A stretch of 64,000 nucleotides of DNA from contig CBDEGD010000043.1 of the NCBI GenBank assembly GCA_965237625.1, forward strand, positions 62,001 to 126,000, read 5' to 3'. The position numbers and the translations under genes are program-made. Origin of the DNA: JABDIP01 sp965237625 (GTDB lineage: Bacteria > Pseudomonadota > Alphaproteobacteria > DSM-16000 > Inquilinaceae). Shown here one piece after another: positions 1-8,683 of the stretch; position 1 is the first letter of the stretch, and every line of letters starts with the position of its first letter. The notes below the pieces were generated by a model, which saw nothing but the letters and a program-made list of their open reading frames with translations, was not told where the DNA came from and did not search any database.

Positions 1-819
1 CAGATCGACCACTTCAAGGAACATGGCTACCTGTCCGGCATTCGGATCCTGTCCGAAGCCCAGATCGACGCGCTGACCAAGGAGTTGGCGGAAATCTCGC
101 AGCCGGACCATCCGGGCAACGGGCTGTATTACGAGTTCCACAACAATGAGGCCGTCGATCCCTCAAAGGTGCTGTTTCACGCACTCGGCGCCTGGCGCAT
201 CGGCCGTGCCTTCCATGACATCCTGTGGGCGCCGGCGTTTCGCATGGCGGCCTATCAACTGCTCGGCCGGCGCTTTCGCCTGTTCCATGACCAACTCTTC
301 TGCAAACCGGCCAGCCATGGCGGCGTGGTGGCCTGGCATCAGGACTACTCCTATTGGACCTGGACAACGCCCATGGCTCATTTGTCCTGCTGGATCGGCC
401 TGGACGATGCGACACCGGACAACGGCTGCCTCTATTTCGTTCCGCAGAGCCATCGATGGGGCCAGCTTCCGGTCACCGGATTGACCGGCGACATGGAGGC
501 GGTCCGATCCGTGCTCTCCGACGAGCAACAAGCCTGCTTCGACCGCCGTGTCCCCAATGTGTTGAAAAAGGGCGAGGCCAGCTTCCACCACCCGCTGACA
601 ATGCACGGCTCGTACGAGAACCGGTCGAACTGCCCACGACGCGCGATCGTCCTCAACGCCCTGACCGACGGCGTCGTATCGAACGCCCGGGCGTTCCCCG
701 ACCCCAAGGGTTTCCCCATCCCGCCACAGGACGCGCCGATGGAGGGTCAGTTCTATCCCGTGCTGTTCGATCCCGAGCGGGAGCTGGGCCGGCTGGCCGC
801 CGAGATACCTAAGGCCTGA
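1..819 (+). CDS. Phytanoyl-CoA dioxygenase (PhyH) family protein, 5' end cut by window
   Basis: The reading frame is open from base 1 to the stop at 817-819, so the N-terminus lies outside the window. It is a member of the Fe(II)/2-oxoglutarate-dependent PhyH family. The HxD iron-binding pair is visible in WHQDYSYW, and the distal histidine is probably in HHPLTMHGSYENRS, followed by an arginine suited to 2-oxoglutarate binding. The family hydroxylates varied small molecules, so the substrate cannot be read from sequence. It sits at the edge of an aldarate/uronate catabolic island that has another PhyH gene at its far end (19107), which suggests a modified sugar acid or a related compound as substrate; that is inference. 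Family assignment is firm. Confidence 0.88.
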   Translation, partial: QIDHFKEHGYLSGIRILSEAQIDALTKELAEISQPDHPGNGLYYEFHNNEAVDPSKVLFHALGAWRIGRAFHDILWAPAFRMAAYQLLGRRFRLFHDQLFCKPASHGGVVAWHQDYSYWTWTTPMAHLSCWIGLDDATPDNGCLYFVPQSHRWGQLPVTGLTGDMEAVRSVLSDEQQACFDRRVPNVLKKGEASFHHPLTMHGSYENRSNCPRRAIVLNALTDGVVSNARAFPDPKGFPIPPQDAPMEGQFYPVLFDPERELGRLAAEIPKA

Positions 820-898
820 GTGTCGCCCCCCTGCCTGCAAAGCCCTGCGGGAAAACCCCGGGCAGACTCGCCGGCATTCCGATGCAGCGTGCAGACAC

Positions 899-930
899 AA
901 AAAAGCCCGCCCTGGTTTCCCTGGGCGGGC
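899..930 (-). terminator. Intrinsic terminator for leftward transcription
   Basis: An 8-bp GC-only stem (905-912 with 923-930) closes a 10-base loop. On the minus strand it is followed by six T residues, so it ends transcripts running leftward. It lies about 320 bases beyond the RraA-like gene and is the first clear terminator for that operon, or for a separate RNA made from 939-1247. Confidence 0.8.
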
Positions 931-938
931 CTTACGTA

Positions 939-1247
939 TTTGATTGGTTGCGGGGCCCCGCAACCGCTTCATTTGCTGTTCGTCGTACTGGGGCTCCCGA
1001 GACCCAGCTGAGCAAATCGCAGGCCCGTTACCAGCGTTGTTTGCAGATATCCGAAGCCTGGCTGCCGCGTGTTTGATAGGCACTATCTGGAGACGCCTCC
1101 AAACGACATTGCGAAGCCGAGGGGAGCCTTTCCATTCGGACTGGTCATGCAGCGCAAGTGCGAAAGGCCGCCTAGATTAGCGCTTTTGTTGGCCAGAACG
1201 CCGCCCGCCATCGGGCCAAGTACCGGACCAGCGTCTTCGCGACATCT
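939..1247 (-). other. Structured intergenic region, possible long 3' UTR or small RNA
   Basis: No convincing gene is seen between the PhyH stop (819) and the RraA-like stop (1248). The minus strand holds nested complementarity at 971-1017 (7-bp outer and 5-bp inner stems), a 20-bp palindrome at 946-965 and then the terminator at 899-930. One half of the palindrome equals the 3' terminus of the fMet tRNA present elsewhere in this window. This could be the 3' UTR of the catabolic operon, a small RNA, or the remnant of a tRNA gene. I recognise no known RNA family. Confidence 0.35.
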
Positions 1248-1973
1248 TCAGCGGCCATTCTTCTCGCGCCAGCGCGCGAAGCGCTCGAGATGTTCGTCCT
1301 TCGTGGCCGGATAGAGACCGATGATGGTTTCACCGTTACGGATCTGCTCGACCACGAAATCTTCGTAGGCGGTCATATCCGTCGCCTCGCCCGCCACCTC
1401 TTGGGCCAGATGCGCGGGGATGATGATGACGCTGTCATCGTCGCCGACCACGATGTCGCCCGGAAAAAACCGGGGCGTCTCCGCAGCCGATGGGGACGTG
1501 ATGTCGATCGCCTCGTTGAGCGTGAGGTTGGTGGGGCTGGACGGGCGGTGGTGATAGGCGGGAATATCGAGCTCGGCAATGCGCATGGAGTCGCGGAAGC
1601 CCCCATCGGTAACCACGCCGGCCGCGCCGCGCATCATCAGCCGGGTGATCAAGATGTCTCCGGCCGAAGCGGCCCGGGCATCCTTGCGGCTGTCCATGAC
1701 CAGGACATGGGCCGGCGGGCATGTCTCGATGGCGTGGCGCTGTGGGTGTTTCGGATTACGGAACTCCACGAGCTGGTTGCGGTCTTCACGCGCCGGCATG
1801 TAGCGCAAGGTGAAGGCGGGGCCGACCATGTTGCGGCCCTTCGGTGCGACAGGGTGGACGTCCTGGACCACCTGGCTTCTGAACCCCCGCTTGTAGAGCG
1901 CGGTGGCCAACGTGGCGACGGAGACCCGCTCCAGCTTCTGTCGCGCCTCGTCATTCAGGGGATGGTCGGTCAT
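1248..1973 (-). CDS. RraA-like protein (possible 4-hydroxy-2-oxo-acid aldolase)
   Basis: The 241-residue protein belongs to the RraA/dimethylmenaquinone-methyltransferase-like fold. It shows the typical GAAGVVTDGGFRD segment (around 115-127), where the Gly-rich turn and Arg-Asp pair correspond to the divalent-metal and substrate site in aldolase members. Family members include RNase E inhibitors and 4-hydroxy-4-methyl-2-oxoglutarate or oxaloacetate-type aldolases and decarboxylases; in a sugar-acid locus an aldolase role is more likely than RNase regulation. It is the last gene of the leftward operon, 59 bases after the IlvD-like gene. Reaction unproven. Confidence 0.8.
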   Translation of the reverse strand: MTDHPLNDEARQKLERVSVATLATALYKRGFRSQVVQDVHPVAPKGRNMVGPAFTLRYMPAREDRNQLVEFRNPKHPQRHAIETCPPAHVLVMDSRKDARAASAGDILITRLMMRGAAGVVTDGGFRDSMRIAELDIPAYHHRPSSPTNLTLNEAIDITSPSAAETPRFFPGDIVVGDDDSVIIIPAHLAQEVAGEATDMTAYEDFVVEQIRNGETIIGLYPATKDEHLERFARWREKNGR

Positions 1974-2032
1974 GGCTCTCTCCTAGGCCTCGACCCGCGG
2001 ACGGCGACCGCCCGGGGCACGGCGCGATGTGG

Positions 2033-3777
2033 TCAGTTGATTTCGGGTTCCGGCGTCGATCCGCCGAATTCGCTGCGCAGGAAATCGAAGTCGCAGCCCT
2101 TGTCGGCCTGTTCGATATGCTTGAGGAACATCCAGCCATAGCCGCGCTCATAGCGGGGCGGCGGCGGGGTCCAGGCGGCACGGCGGCGGGTCCATTTCCT
2201 CGTCGGAGATCGCCAGTGTCAGGCTCCGCTTCGGCACGTCGAGCTTGACGACGTCGCCGGTTTCGATCAGCGCCAGCGGGCCGCCGATATAGGACTCGGG
2301 CGCCACATGGAGGATGCAGGCGCCGAAGGACGTGCCGGACATGCGCGCGTCGGACAGCCGCACCATGTCGCGGTGCCCGTCCTTCAGAAGCGCCTTGGGC
2401 ATCGGAATCCATGCCCCATTCCGGCATGCCGGGCCCGCCATGGGGGCCGGCGTTGCGCAGGACCAGCACATGGTCGGGGGTCATCGGGTATTCGGGATCG
2501 TCGATGATCGCCTTCATCTCGGCGTAGCTGTCGGCCACGATCGCCGGACCCTCATGAACATGGAACTTCGGATCGCAGGCCGCCGGCTTGATCACCGCGC
2601 CGTCCGGGGCGAGGTTGCCGCGCAGGACCGCCAGCGACCCCTCGTGGTAGACCGGGTTCGACAACGGGCGGATGACGTCCGGATTGTAGTTGACCGCGTC
2701 CGCGATGCCCTCGCCGAGGGTCCTGCCGGAGACGGTGAGGCAGGAGGGGTCGAGCTTGTCGCCCAACTCCTTCATCAGGGCCCTCAGGCCGCCGGCATAG
2801 AAGAAGTCCTCCATCAGGTACTCCTTGCCCGACGGGCGGATGTTGGCGAGGACCGGCGTGGTGCGGCCGATCCGGTCCAGATCGTCGAGTTCCAGCGGCA
2901 CGCCGGCCCGGCGGGCCATCGCAATCAGGTGGATGATCGCGTTGGTCGAGCAGCCCGTGGCCATGGCGATCGTCACGGCGTTTCGGGTGCTGGCCTTGGT
3001 GACGATCCGGTCCGGGGTCAGATCCTCCCAGACCATGTCGACGATCCGCCGGCCGCAGGCGGCCGCCATGCGCTGGTGGTTGACGTCGGGCGCGGGGATC
3101 GACGAGGCGCCGGGCAGGCACAGGCCGAAGCCTTCCGCGATGGCGGTCATGGTCGAAGCGGTGCCCATGGTCATGCAATGCCCGTATGAGCGCGCGATGC
3201 CGCCCTCGATGCCCTGCCATTCCGCCTTGGTGATCGTCCCGGCACGGCGCTCATCCCAATATTTGAACGCGTCGCTGCCCGACCCCAGAACCTGACCGGC
3301 ATAGTTGCCGCGCAGCATGGGCCCGGCCGGCATATAGATGACCGGGATGCCCATCGAAATCGCGCCCATCACCAGTGCCGGCGTGGACTTGTCGCACCCC
3401 CCCATCAGCACCGCGCCATCTACCGGATGGGAGCGCAGAATCTCCTCCACCTCCATGGCCGCCATGTTGCGGTAGAGCATCGAGGTGGGTTTGAGGAACT
3501 GTTCCGAGAGCGAGAGGGCCGGCAGTTCCATCGGCATGCCGCCAGCCTGCAAGATGCCCTTCTTCACGAATTCCGCCCGGTCGCGAAAATGCATATGACA
3601 TGGCTGCGCCTCGGACCAGGTGTTGATCACGGCGATCACCGGCTTGCCGGCCCAGTCCTCGGCGGACAGACCCATCTGCATTGCCCGGCTCCGGTGGCCG
3701 AATGAGCGTAGATCGTCCGGCGCGAACCAGCGGGCGCTGCGCAGGTCTTCGTAGGCCTTGCGGCGGTCGGTGGTCAT
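2033..3777 (-). pseudogene. IlvD/Edd family sugar-acid dehydratase (L-arabinonate dehydratase-like), two frameshifts
   Basis: Read from the ATG at 3777, the product matches the IlvD/Edd family of Fe-S dehydratases acting on aldonic acids. Visible landmarks are GGCDKSTPA (cluster-binding Cys), GHCMTMGTASTM and GLCLPG, ATGCSTNAIIHL, and the C-terminal SDARMSGTSFG. The reading frame breaks twice: one extra base near 2409-2410 (minus-strand CATGG) and one near 2188-2190 (minus-strand GACCCG). Removing both gives about 580 residues ending in GGSTPEPEIN, the usual length for arabinonate dehydratases. Neighbouring DapA-family genes fit a dehydratase pair leading to alpha-ketoglutarate semialdehyde. 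Either a decayed gene or two sequencing errors; frameshifts elsewhere in the window favour error. Confidence 0.85.
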
Positions 3778-3830
3778 CTGACTTTCCCTCGCGAATGCTT
3801 CGTCATCTGGTCCTGGGCCGATCCGGACAT

Positions 3831-4736
3831 CTATCGCCGCCCCTCCATGAGAGACCGCATCATGGCGCGCTCTTCCTCGGTCAGATCCGTCAGGGGCGGG
3901 CGCACGGGACCGGTGTCGAAGCCGCGCAGCGCGACGCCGGCCTTGATGGCGGAAACGGCATAGCCGGTCTTGCGGTCGCGGATGTTCGCGAACGGGTAAT
4001 AGAAGTCGCGCAGCATGGCCTCGCAGGTCGCGTCGTCGCCAGAAGAAAAGGCGCGGTGGAAGGCCAGCGCGGATTCGGGAACGAAGTTGAATACCGCCGA
4101 CGAATAGGTGTCTACCCCGGCCCCGCGATAGGCCTGTGCGAAAAGCTCGTGCGTCGGCATGCCGCCGATATAGGCGAGCCGGTCGCCGAGGCCGACGGTG
4201 ATGCGTTTGACGGTATCGATGTCGCCGGTGCCGTCCTTGAAGCCGATGAGGTTCGGGCAATTCTCGACAAGGCCGGCCAGGGTCTCGGCCGAGCAGACCG
4301 ACTGTCCACGATTGTAGACGATCACGCCCATGCCGGTCGCGCCGCAGACTGCACGGATATGCGCCGCAATGCCGTCCTGCGGCGCGCCGATCAGGTAATG
4401 CGGCAACAGCAGAATGCCGTCGCCCCCCGCTTCCTCGATCCCCCGCGCCATGTCGCAGGCCAGCCGGGTCCCGTATCCGCACCCGGCGATGATCGGCTTG
4501 CCGGGTTGCGCGGCCTTCGCGGTCCTCACCACATCGACCACCTCCGCCGGCGTCAGAGAGAACAACTCTCCGGTACCGCCCGCGACGATCAGCCCGGCGA
4601 TGGCATGTGGCGCCAGCCATTCCAGATGGGCCGTGAAAGCAACCGGGTTGAACCGGTCCTCGGCATCGAAAGGCGTGACGGGAAAAGACAGCAGACCGGA
4701 CCGAATGATGTCTCGGAGTTCTGTCGGGGCGATCAT
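3831..4736 (-). CDS. kdgD: 5-dehydro-4-deoxyglucarate dehydratase
   Basis: A 301-residue DapA-superfamily TIM barrel. It converts 5-dehydro-4-deoxy-D-glucarate to 2,5-dioxopentanoate (alpha-ketoglutarate semialdehyde), CO2 and water. The Schiff-base lysine is in LIGFKDGTGD, the conserved tyrosine in GVIVYNRG, and the substrate carboxylate loop in GGTGEL. KdgD hallmarks such as FPVTPFD near the N-terminus and a length close to 303 residues support this subfamily over dihydrodipicolinate synthase. The start at 4736 has a GGAG ribosome-binding site. It lies 11 bases after the second DapA-family gene and in the same operon as uronate dehydrogenase, exactly the pathway in which KdgD acts. Confidence 0.88.
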   Translation of the reverse strand: MIAPTELRDIIRSGLLSFPVTPFDAEDRFNPVAFTAHLEWLAPHAIAGLIVAGGTGELFSLTPAEVVDVVRTAKAAQPGKPIIAGCGYGTRLACDMARGIEEAGGDGILLLPHYLIGAPQDGIAAHIRAVCGATGMGVIVYNRGQSVCSAETLAGLVENCPNLIGFKDGTGDIDTVKRITVGLGDRLAYIGGMPTHELFAQAYRGAGVDTYSSAVFNFVPESALAFHRAFSSGDDATCEAMLRDFYYPFANIRDRKTGYAVSAIKAGVALRGFDTGPVRPPLTDLTEEERAMMRSLMEGRR

Positions 4737-4747
4737 TCGATTCTCCA

Positions 4748-5683
4748 CTATCGGGCGCTGCGCTCGGATGCATTGTCGGCCATCGAGAGCAGGCCGTTGT
4801 CGTCCATGAAGGCTCTCAGCCTGACCATCTGGTCGTTGGTGAGCGGCCAGACCGCCGGCGGCCGCGCGGCGCCGCAATCCTCGCCCATGAGCCGCAGGGC
4901 GGCCTTGACACAGGCGACGTTCGCCCCGCCCTGATCCTCCGCCCGGATATCCTCGAAGACCTGCATGCCGGCGATCAGACGGCGGGCAGCCCCGAAGTCC
5001 CCGGACTCAAGAGCCGCCGAGATGGCGACGGATTGTTCGGGCCATACGTTGATCAGGCCCGAGGTGAAGCCACGCGCGCCGACGGCATAGAACGCCGGCG
5101 CCCAGACTTCAGCCAGCCCACCGACCCAGACGATGTGGCCGGGCGACGCCTCCATGGCGGCCTTGAGCTTCATCGGGTTTGGCGTGGCCCATTTGACGCC
5201 GACCACGCCGGGGAGCGCGCACAGCGTGGCAATGGCGGCGGACCCGATGGTGTCGTTCCGCAGGTAGAGGATGAGGGGAAGGCGGTTTCCGGCCTCGGAG
5301 ACCCGATCGACGTACTCGATCAAGCCCCGCGGTGCGACGAAGGGATCCGGGGGCTGGTGGATCATGAGCGCAGTCGCGCCGGCCCCTGCAGACGCGGCTG
5401 CAAGGCGGCAGGCATCCCGGATGCCCCGGCCGATGCCCGCGACCATCGGAACACGGCCCGCGATATGGGCGGCGCCGGCCTCGACCATGGCCACGGCTTC
5501 ATCGGTCGTGAGGCTGTAGAACTCGCCGGTGTTGCCATTGGCGGTCAGGATCTGGACACCGGCCGCGATGGCCCGATCCGCGATGGGCTTCTGGCGCTCC
5601 GGCGCGATCTCGCCTTGGTCGTCGAAAGGCGTGACCAGGATGCCGGAGATGCCTGTCAGGGCGGTGAGCAAGTCATTGTGCAT
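4748..5683 (-). CDS. DapA/DHDPS-family lyase or dehydratase (sugar-acid catabolism)
   Basis: A 311-residue class I aldolase-fold protein with the Schiff-base lysine in GVVGVKWATPN, the tyrosine in LPLILYLRND and the N-terminal GILVTPFDDQG strand. The ATG at 5683 is chosen because a GGAG motif precedes it; an upstream in-frame start at 5725 would overlap uronate dehydrogenase. It is divergent from KdgD next door, so it probably acts on another 2-keto-3-deoxy acid. With an arabinonate-dehydratase-like gene in the same operon, L-2-keto-3-deoxyarabonate dehydratase is the most attractive role; a 2-keto-3-deoxygluconate-type aldolase is the alternative. Confidence 0.78.
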   Translation of the reverse strand: MHNDLLTALTGISGILVTPFDDQGEIAPERQKPIADRAIAAGVQILTANGNTGEFYSLTTDEAVAMVEAGAAHIAGRVPMVAGIGRGIRDACRLAAASAGAGATALMIHQPPDPFVAPRGLIEYVDRVSEAGNRLPLILYLRNDTIGSAAIATLCALPGVVGVKWATPNPMKLKAAMEASPGHIVWVGGLAEVWAPAFYAVGARGFTSGLINVWPEQSVAISAALESGDFGAARRLIAGMQVFEDIRAEDQGGANVACVKAALRLMGEDCGAARPPAVWPLTNDQMVRLRAFMDDNGLLSMADNASERSAR

Positions 5684-5721
5684 CGGGGATACTCCGGCAA
5701 CCGGGCGCCATGTCGTCCGGA

Positions 5722-6516
5722 TCACGCTTCATGGATGTCCTCCGTGGTGAACATGCCGCCCTGATATCTGGCGTCGGGCGCATCCAGAGCCGGTAGGTCC
5801 ATCTCCGCGTCTAGCTGGGCGCGGTGGGATTCGGCGTTGTCGCGCGGATGCCAGCCGAGAAAGGAAACCGCATCGTTGTTCCACCATGTGGCGTCATTGG
5901 CAGAAACGCCGTAGATGATCGGACACCCGAGAACGGGGACGCGGAAGATGCATTCGATCATGCGGACGAAGTCGTCGTAGCTCATCCAGGACGAGAGCAT
6001 CCTGTGGCTCTTCGGCTCCGGGAAGCAGGAGCCGATGCGTACGCAGGCGGTCTCGATGCCGAACTTGTCGTGGTACATCGAGGCCAGCGCCTCGCCGAAA
6101 ACCTTGGAGACGCCATAGAGTCCGTCGGGCCGCGTCGGCACCGACGCGTCTATGCGCTCATTCTGGCGATAGAACCCGATGGCGTGGTTCGAGCTGGCAT
6201 ACACGATGCGGGGACGACCGTGCTTGCGGGCCGCTTCATAGAGGTTGAACATCCCCTCGATGTTGGCGTGGCGGATCACATCCCACGGGGCTTCCTTGGC
6301 CTGCCCGCCGAAATGCACGATGCCGTCGCAGCCTTCGACCAGCGCCTCGACCGCCGCCCTGTCACCTAGATCGCAGCGCACGATCTCCTCATGCGGCGCG
6401 GACTCACCCATGTCACTCCGGCTGGAGAGGCGGATGGTTTCGGCCAGATGGGTCAAGCGTTGGCGGCACATGGAGCCAAGGCTGCCGGCGGCGCCGGTGA
6501 TCAGCAGACGTTTCAT
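5722..6516 (-). CDS. udh: Uronate dehydrogenase (NAD-dependent)
   Basis: A 264-residue short-chain dehydrogenase. The Rossmann motif is GAAGSLG (residues 8-14), the active-site segment is YASSNHAIGFY and the catalytic Tyr-Lys pair is in YGVSK. The tail segments RIGSCFPEP, SANDATWWNND and FLGWHPRDNAE closely follow characterised Agrobacterium and Pseudomonas Udh enzymes. Udh oxidises D-galacturonate or D-glucuronate with NAD+ to the aldarolactone, the first step of the oxidative uronate route. The product would be the substrate of the lactonase and dehydratases in this cluster. It is followed by the DapA-like gene after 38 bases. Confidence 0.9.
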   Translation of the reverse strand: MKRLLITGAAGSLGSMCRQRLTHLAETIRLSSRSDMGESAPHEEIVRCDLGDRAAVEALVEGCDGIVHFGGQAKEAPWDVIRHANIEGMFNLYEAARKHGRPRIVYASSNHAIGFYRQNERIDASVPTRPDGLYGVSKVFGEALASMYHDKFGIETACVRIGSCFPEPKSHRMLSSWMSYDDFVRMIECIFRVPVLGCPIIYGVSANDATWWNNDAVSFLGWHPRDNAESHRAQLDAEMDLPALDAPDARYQGGMFTTEDIHEA

Positions 6517-6618
6517 GGAGCAGTCCTTTCGAATTCCAGCGAGGCGTTCCCGGAAGCGCCGTGGGGACGCCAGGGCTCTCGATCGCCCCCCAAAACGTCG
6601 GGCCGGCCGGTCATGGTT

Positions 6619-7797
6619 TCAGGTGTACCCGTACGATCCGTCGGGCCGGACCGGCAGCTTTCGCTCCCAGTGCACGTAGCGGTCGGTTTTGAGATAATCC
6701 TCGTCGATCTCGACGCCCCACCCCGCTCGGTCCGGCCGGAGCTCGAGATACCCGTCCGATGGCAGGTAGGGGTCCTTGACGTAGGCTGCCTTGTCCTCTG
6801 CCCCGGCCATGCCGTCGCTGTGATAGGCGGCGCCGGTGGGAAGGCGGTATTCCAGGATCTTGAAGTTCGGCTGTGCCGCGCAGAAATGCAGGTTGATGGC
6901 CGTCGCCAGCGGCCCCATCGGGTTGTGCGGCGCGATGGTGACGTAATGCGCCTCGGCGATCGCGGCGATCTTGCGCATCTCGAGAAGCCCGCCCACCGCG
7001 CAGATGTCGGGTTGAATGATGTCCGCTCCCGCACAGTCCAGCAGGCGGCTGAATTCGAACCGCGAATAGAGGCTTTCTCCGGTGGCGAGCGGCACGGAGA
7101 GCTGCGCCTTCAGCCGGCCCCAGGCCTCGATGTTTTCCGGCCGTATGGGTTCTTCGTAGAACAGCGGGTGGAATGGGGCGAGGGCATTGCCGAGCTGGAC
7201 GGCCTGCCAAGGTTCGAAGAGTTTGGCGTGCGCATCGAAAGCGAACTCGAAATCCGGGCAGAGTTCGACCAGCCGACCGACCCAATCCGCCGTGGTGGAG
7301 ATCACCCTGCCCCAGGGGTTGGCATGGATATCGATCCGGTAGGGCGAGAGCTTGAAGGCCGTCAGCCCGAACGTCTCCCGCATCGCGGCGCAATGATCGC
7401 GGACCGCTTCGGGCTCCGGCGCGGTATAGACCCCGAGATAGACCCGCACCCGGTCGCGAAAATGCCCGCCGAGCAGCCGGTAGACCGGGACCCCGAGAGC
7501 CTTGGCCGAAATATCCCACAGCGCGTGGTCGATCGCCGAGATGGCGGCAAGACCCAGCGCGCCGGGCGGAAAACGGGACTGCTGGAGCAGTTTCAGCACC
7601 AGCCGTTCGATTCGCGTCGGGTCCTCGCCCGCGATCTGGATGCAGAGATAGTCGAGCAGCGGCGGCAGCGCCCTGTCCGGCCCATGGTTGTAGCACTCGC
7701 CCCAGCCGGTGATGCCCTCATCGGTATCGACCGCCACGATGACCCGCGGCCGGTCTCTGTCCCGCGTCATGTACGAGCGGAGGCCGGCGATCTTCAT
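6619..7797 (-). CDS. Mandelate racemase/muconate lactonizing (enolase superfamily) sugar-acid dehydratase
   Basis: A 392-residue enolase-superfamily enzyme with an N-terminal capping domain and a C-terminal modified barrel. Metal ligands appear as Asp in EFAFDAH, Glu in FYEEP and Glu in ATGESL; the His-Asp dyad is in IQPDICAVGG and IAPHNPMGP. The residue pattern is nearest to galactonate/aldonate dehydratases, but the usual KxK acid/base motif is represented only by FKLS, so the exact reaction is open. It follows the SMP-30 lactonase by four bases and is separated from uronate dehydrogenase by about 100 bases. A role on an aldonate, aldarate or aldarolactone is inferred. Confidence 0.8.
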   Translation of the reverse strand: MKIAGLRSYMTRDRDRPRVIVAVDTDEGITGWGECYNHGPDRALPPLLDYLCIQIAGEDPTRIERLVLKLLQQSRFPPGALGLAAISAIDHALWDISAKALGVPVYRLLGGHFRDRVRVYLGVYTAPEPEAVRDHCAAMRETFGLTAFKLSPYRIDIHANPWGRVISTTADWVGRLVELCPDFEFAFDAHAKLFEPWQAVQLGNALAPFHPLFYEEPIRPENIEAWGRLKAQLSVPLATGESLYSRFEFSRLLDCAGADIIQPDICAVGGLLEMRKIAAIAEAHYVTIAPHNPMGPLATAINLHFCAAQPNFKILEYRLPTGAAYHSDGMAGAEDKAAYVKDPYLPSDGYLELRPDRAGWGVEIDEDYLKTDRYVHWERKLPVRPDGSYGYT

Positions 7798-7801
7798 GGG
7801 C

Positions 7802-8683
7802 CTATCCTGCGAAACGGGTTTGGGGCACGCCCGTCGCGCCCAACCCGGTCACCGCAAAGAGGCCACCTGCCTCGGGCTGACGCGTATCCCCCTCGGCACC
7901 AGCGCCAATCGACGTGACGAAGAGGATATCGAGACCGGCGCCGCCGAACATCGGCTTGGTCGGTTTCTCGATCGGCATGTCGATGATCCGGTCCACCTTG
8001 CCACCCGGCGTGATGCGCACGAGTTGCCAGCCGCCCACGCCGGCCATCCAGTAGCAACCGTCGGCATCAACCGTGCCCCCGTCCGGCCGGCCGGCGATTT
8101 CGCGCGTGTCGAAGAACACCCGCCGATCGGACGGCGTGCCGGAATCGGGATCGTAGTCGCAGGCCCAGATCGTGCGGATATCCGGGTTCGAGTCGGAATA
8201 GTACATCGTCCGCCCATCAGGCGAGAAAGCCGAGCCATTGGTCGTGAAGACCTTGTCGAAATGCGCCGTGACAAGGCCGTCGGGATCGTAGCGGTAGAAT
8301 TGCCCCAGCCGTTCGGGCGGACCGCCGTCATCCTTCATCGTCCCGGCCCAGAGGCGTCCGTGGATGTCCGTCGTGCCGTCGTTGAAGCGGTTTCCGGGAA
8401 GTTGTGCCTCCGGATCGGCAAGCGCCTGCTTCGCGCCGGTGGCTGGGTCGTAGAGGTAGAAGCCGGTCTGTGACGCCACGATCAGTCCGCCCGCATCGCG
8501 CCGTGCAAGGCAGCCGACCGGTTCGCCGAAGCTGAAAACGGCGTTCTCTCCGCTCGCCGGCTCGTGGCGGTGAATCAGCCCCGCCTTGATATCCACCCAC
8601 CAAAGCGCGGCGTCCTCGACGTCCCACACCGCTCCCTCGCCGACCTGCGAACGGCTCGGCACGACGCATTCGATCGCGACCAC
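7802..8683 (-). CDS. SMP-30/gluconolactonase family sugar lactonase
   Basis: A 293-residue six-bladed beta-propeller lactonase. The metal ligands can be placed at Glu in GEGAVWD (about 17), Asn in NRFNDG, Asn in TNGSAFSPDG and Asp in the downstream propeller loops, matching the regucalcin/gluconolactonase family. It begins with GTG directly after the TAG of the GntR regulator (TAGGTG), with a GGGGG-type ribosome site inside the regulator's end. In a cluster with uronate dehydrogenase it most likely opens galactaro- or glucarolactones to the linear aldarates. Confidence 0.85.
   Translation of the reverse strand: MVAIECVVPSRSQVGEGAVWDVEDAALWWVDIKAGLIHRHEPASGENAVFSFGEPVGCLARRDAGGLIVASQTGFYLYDPATGAKQALADPEAQLPGNRFNDGTTDIHGRLWAGTMKDDGGPPERLGQFYRYDPDGLVTAHFDKVFTTNGSAFSPDGRTMYYSDSNPDIRTIWACDYDPDSGTPSDRRVFFDTREIAGRPDGGTVDADGCYWMAGVGGWQLVRITPGGKVDRIIDMPIEKPTKPMFGGAGLDILFVTSIGAGAEGDTRQPEAGGLFAVTGLGATGVPQTRFAG

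Noticed and set aside
163..1083. A 306-codon minus-strand frame across the PhyH gene and the terminator
   Set aside because: It is antisense to a real gene and crosses a GC hairpin; no protein features are seen.
939..1247. tmRNA, 6S RNA or SRP RNA gene
   Set aside because: No tag-coding segment, T-loop or conserved SRP core is present in either direction.
1951..4773. A 940-codon open frame on the minus strand reading through two gene regions
   Set aside because: Its N-terminal part lies in the wrong frame of kdgD and its C-terminal part follows a frameshift in the dehydratase gene. It is not a fusion protein.
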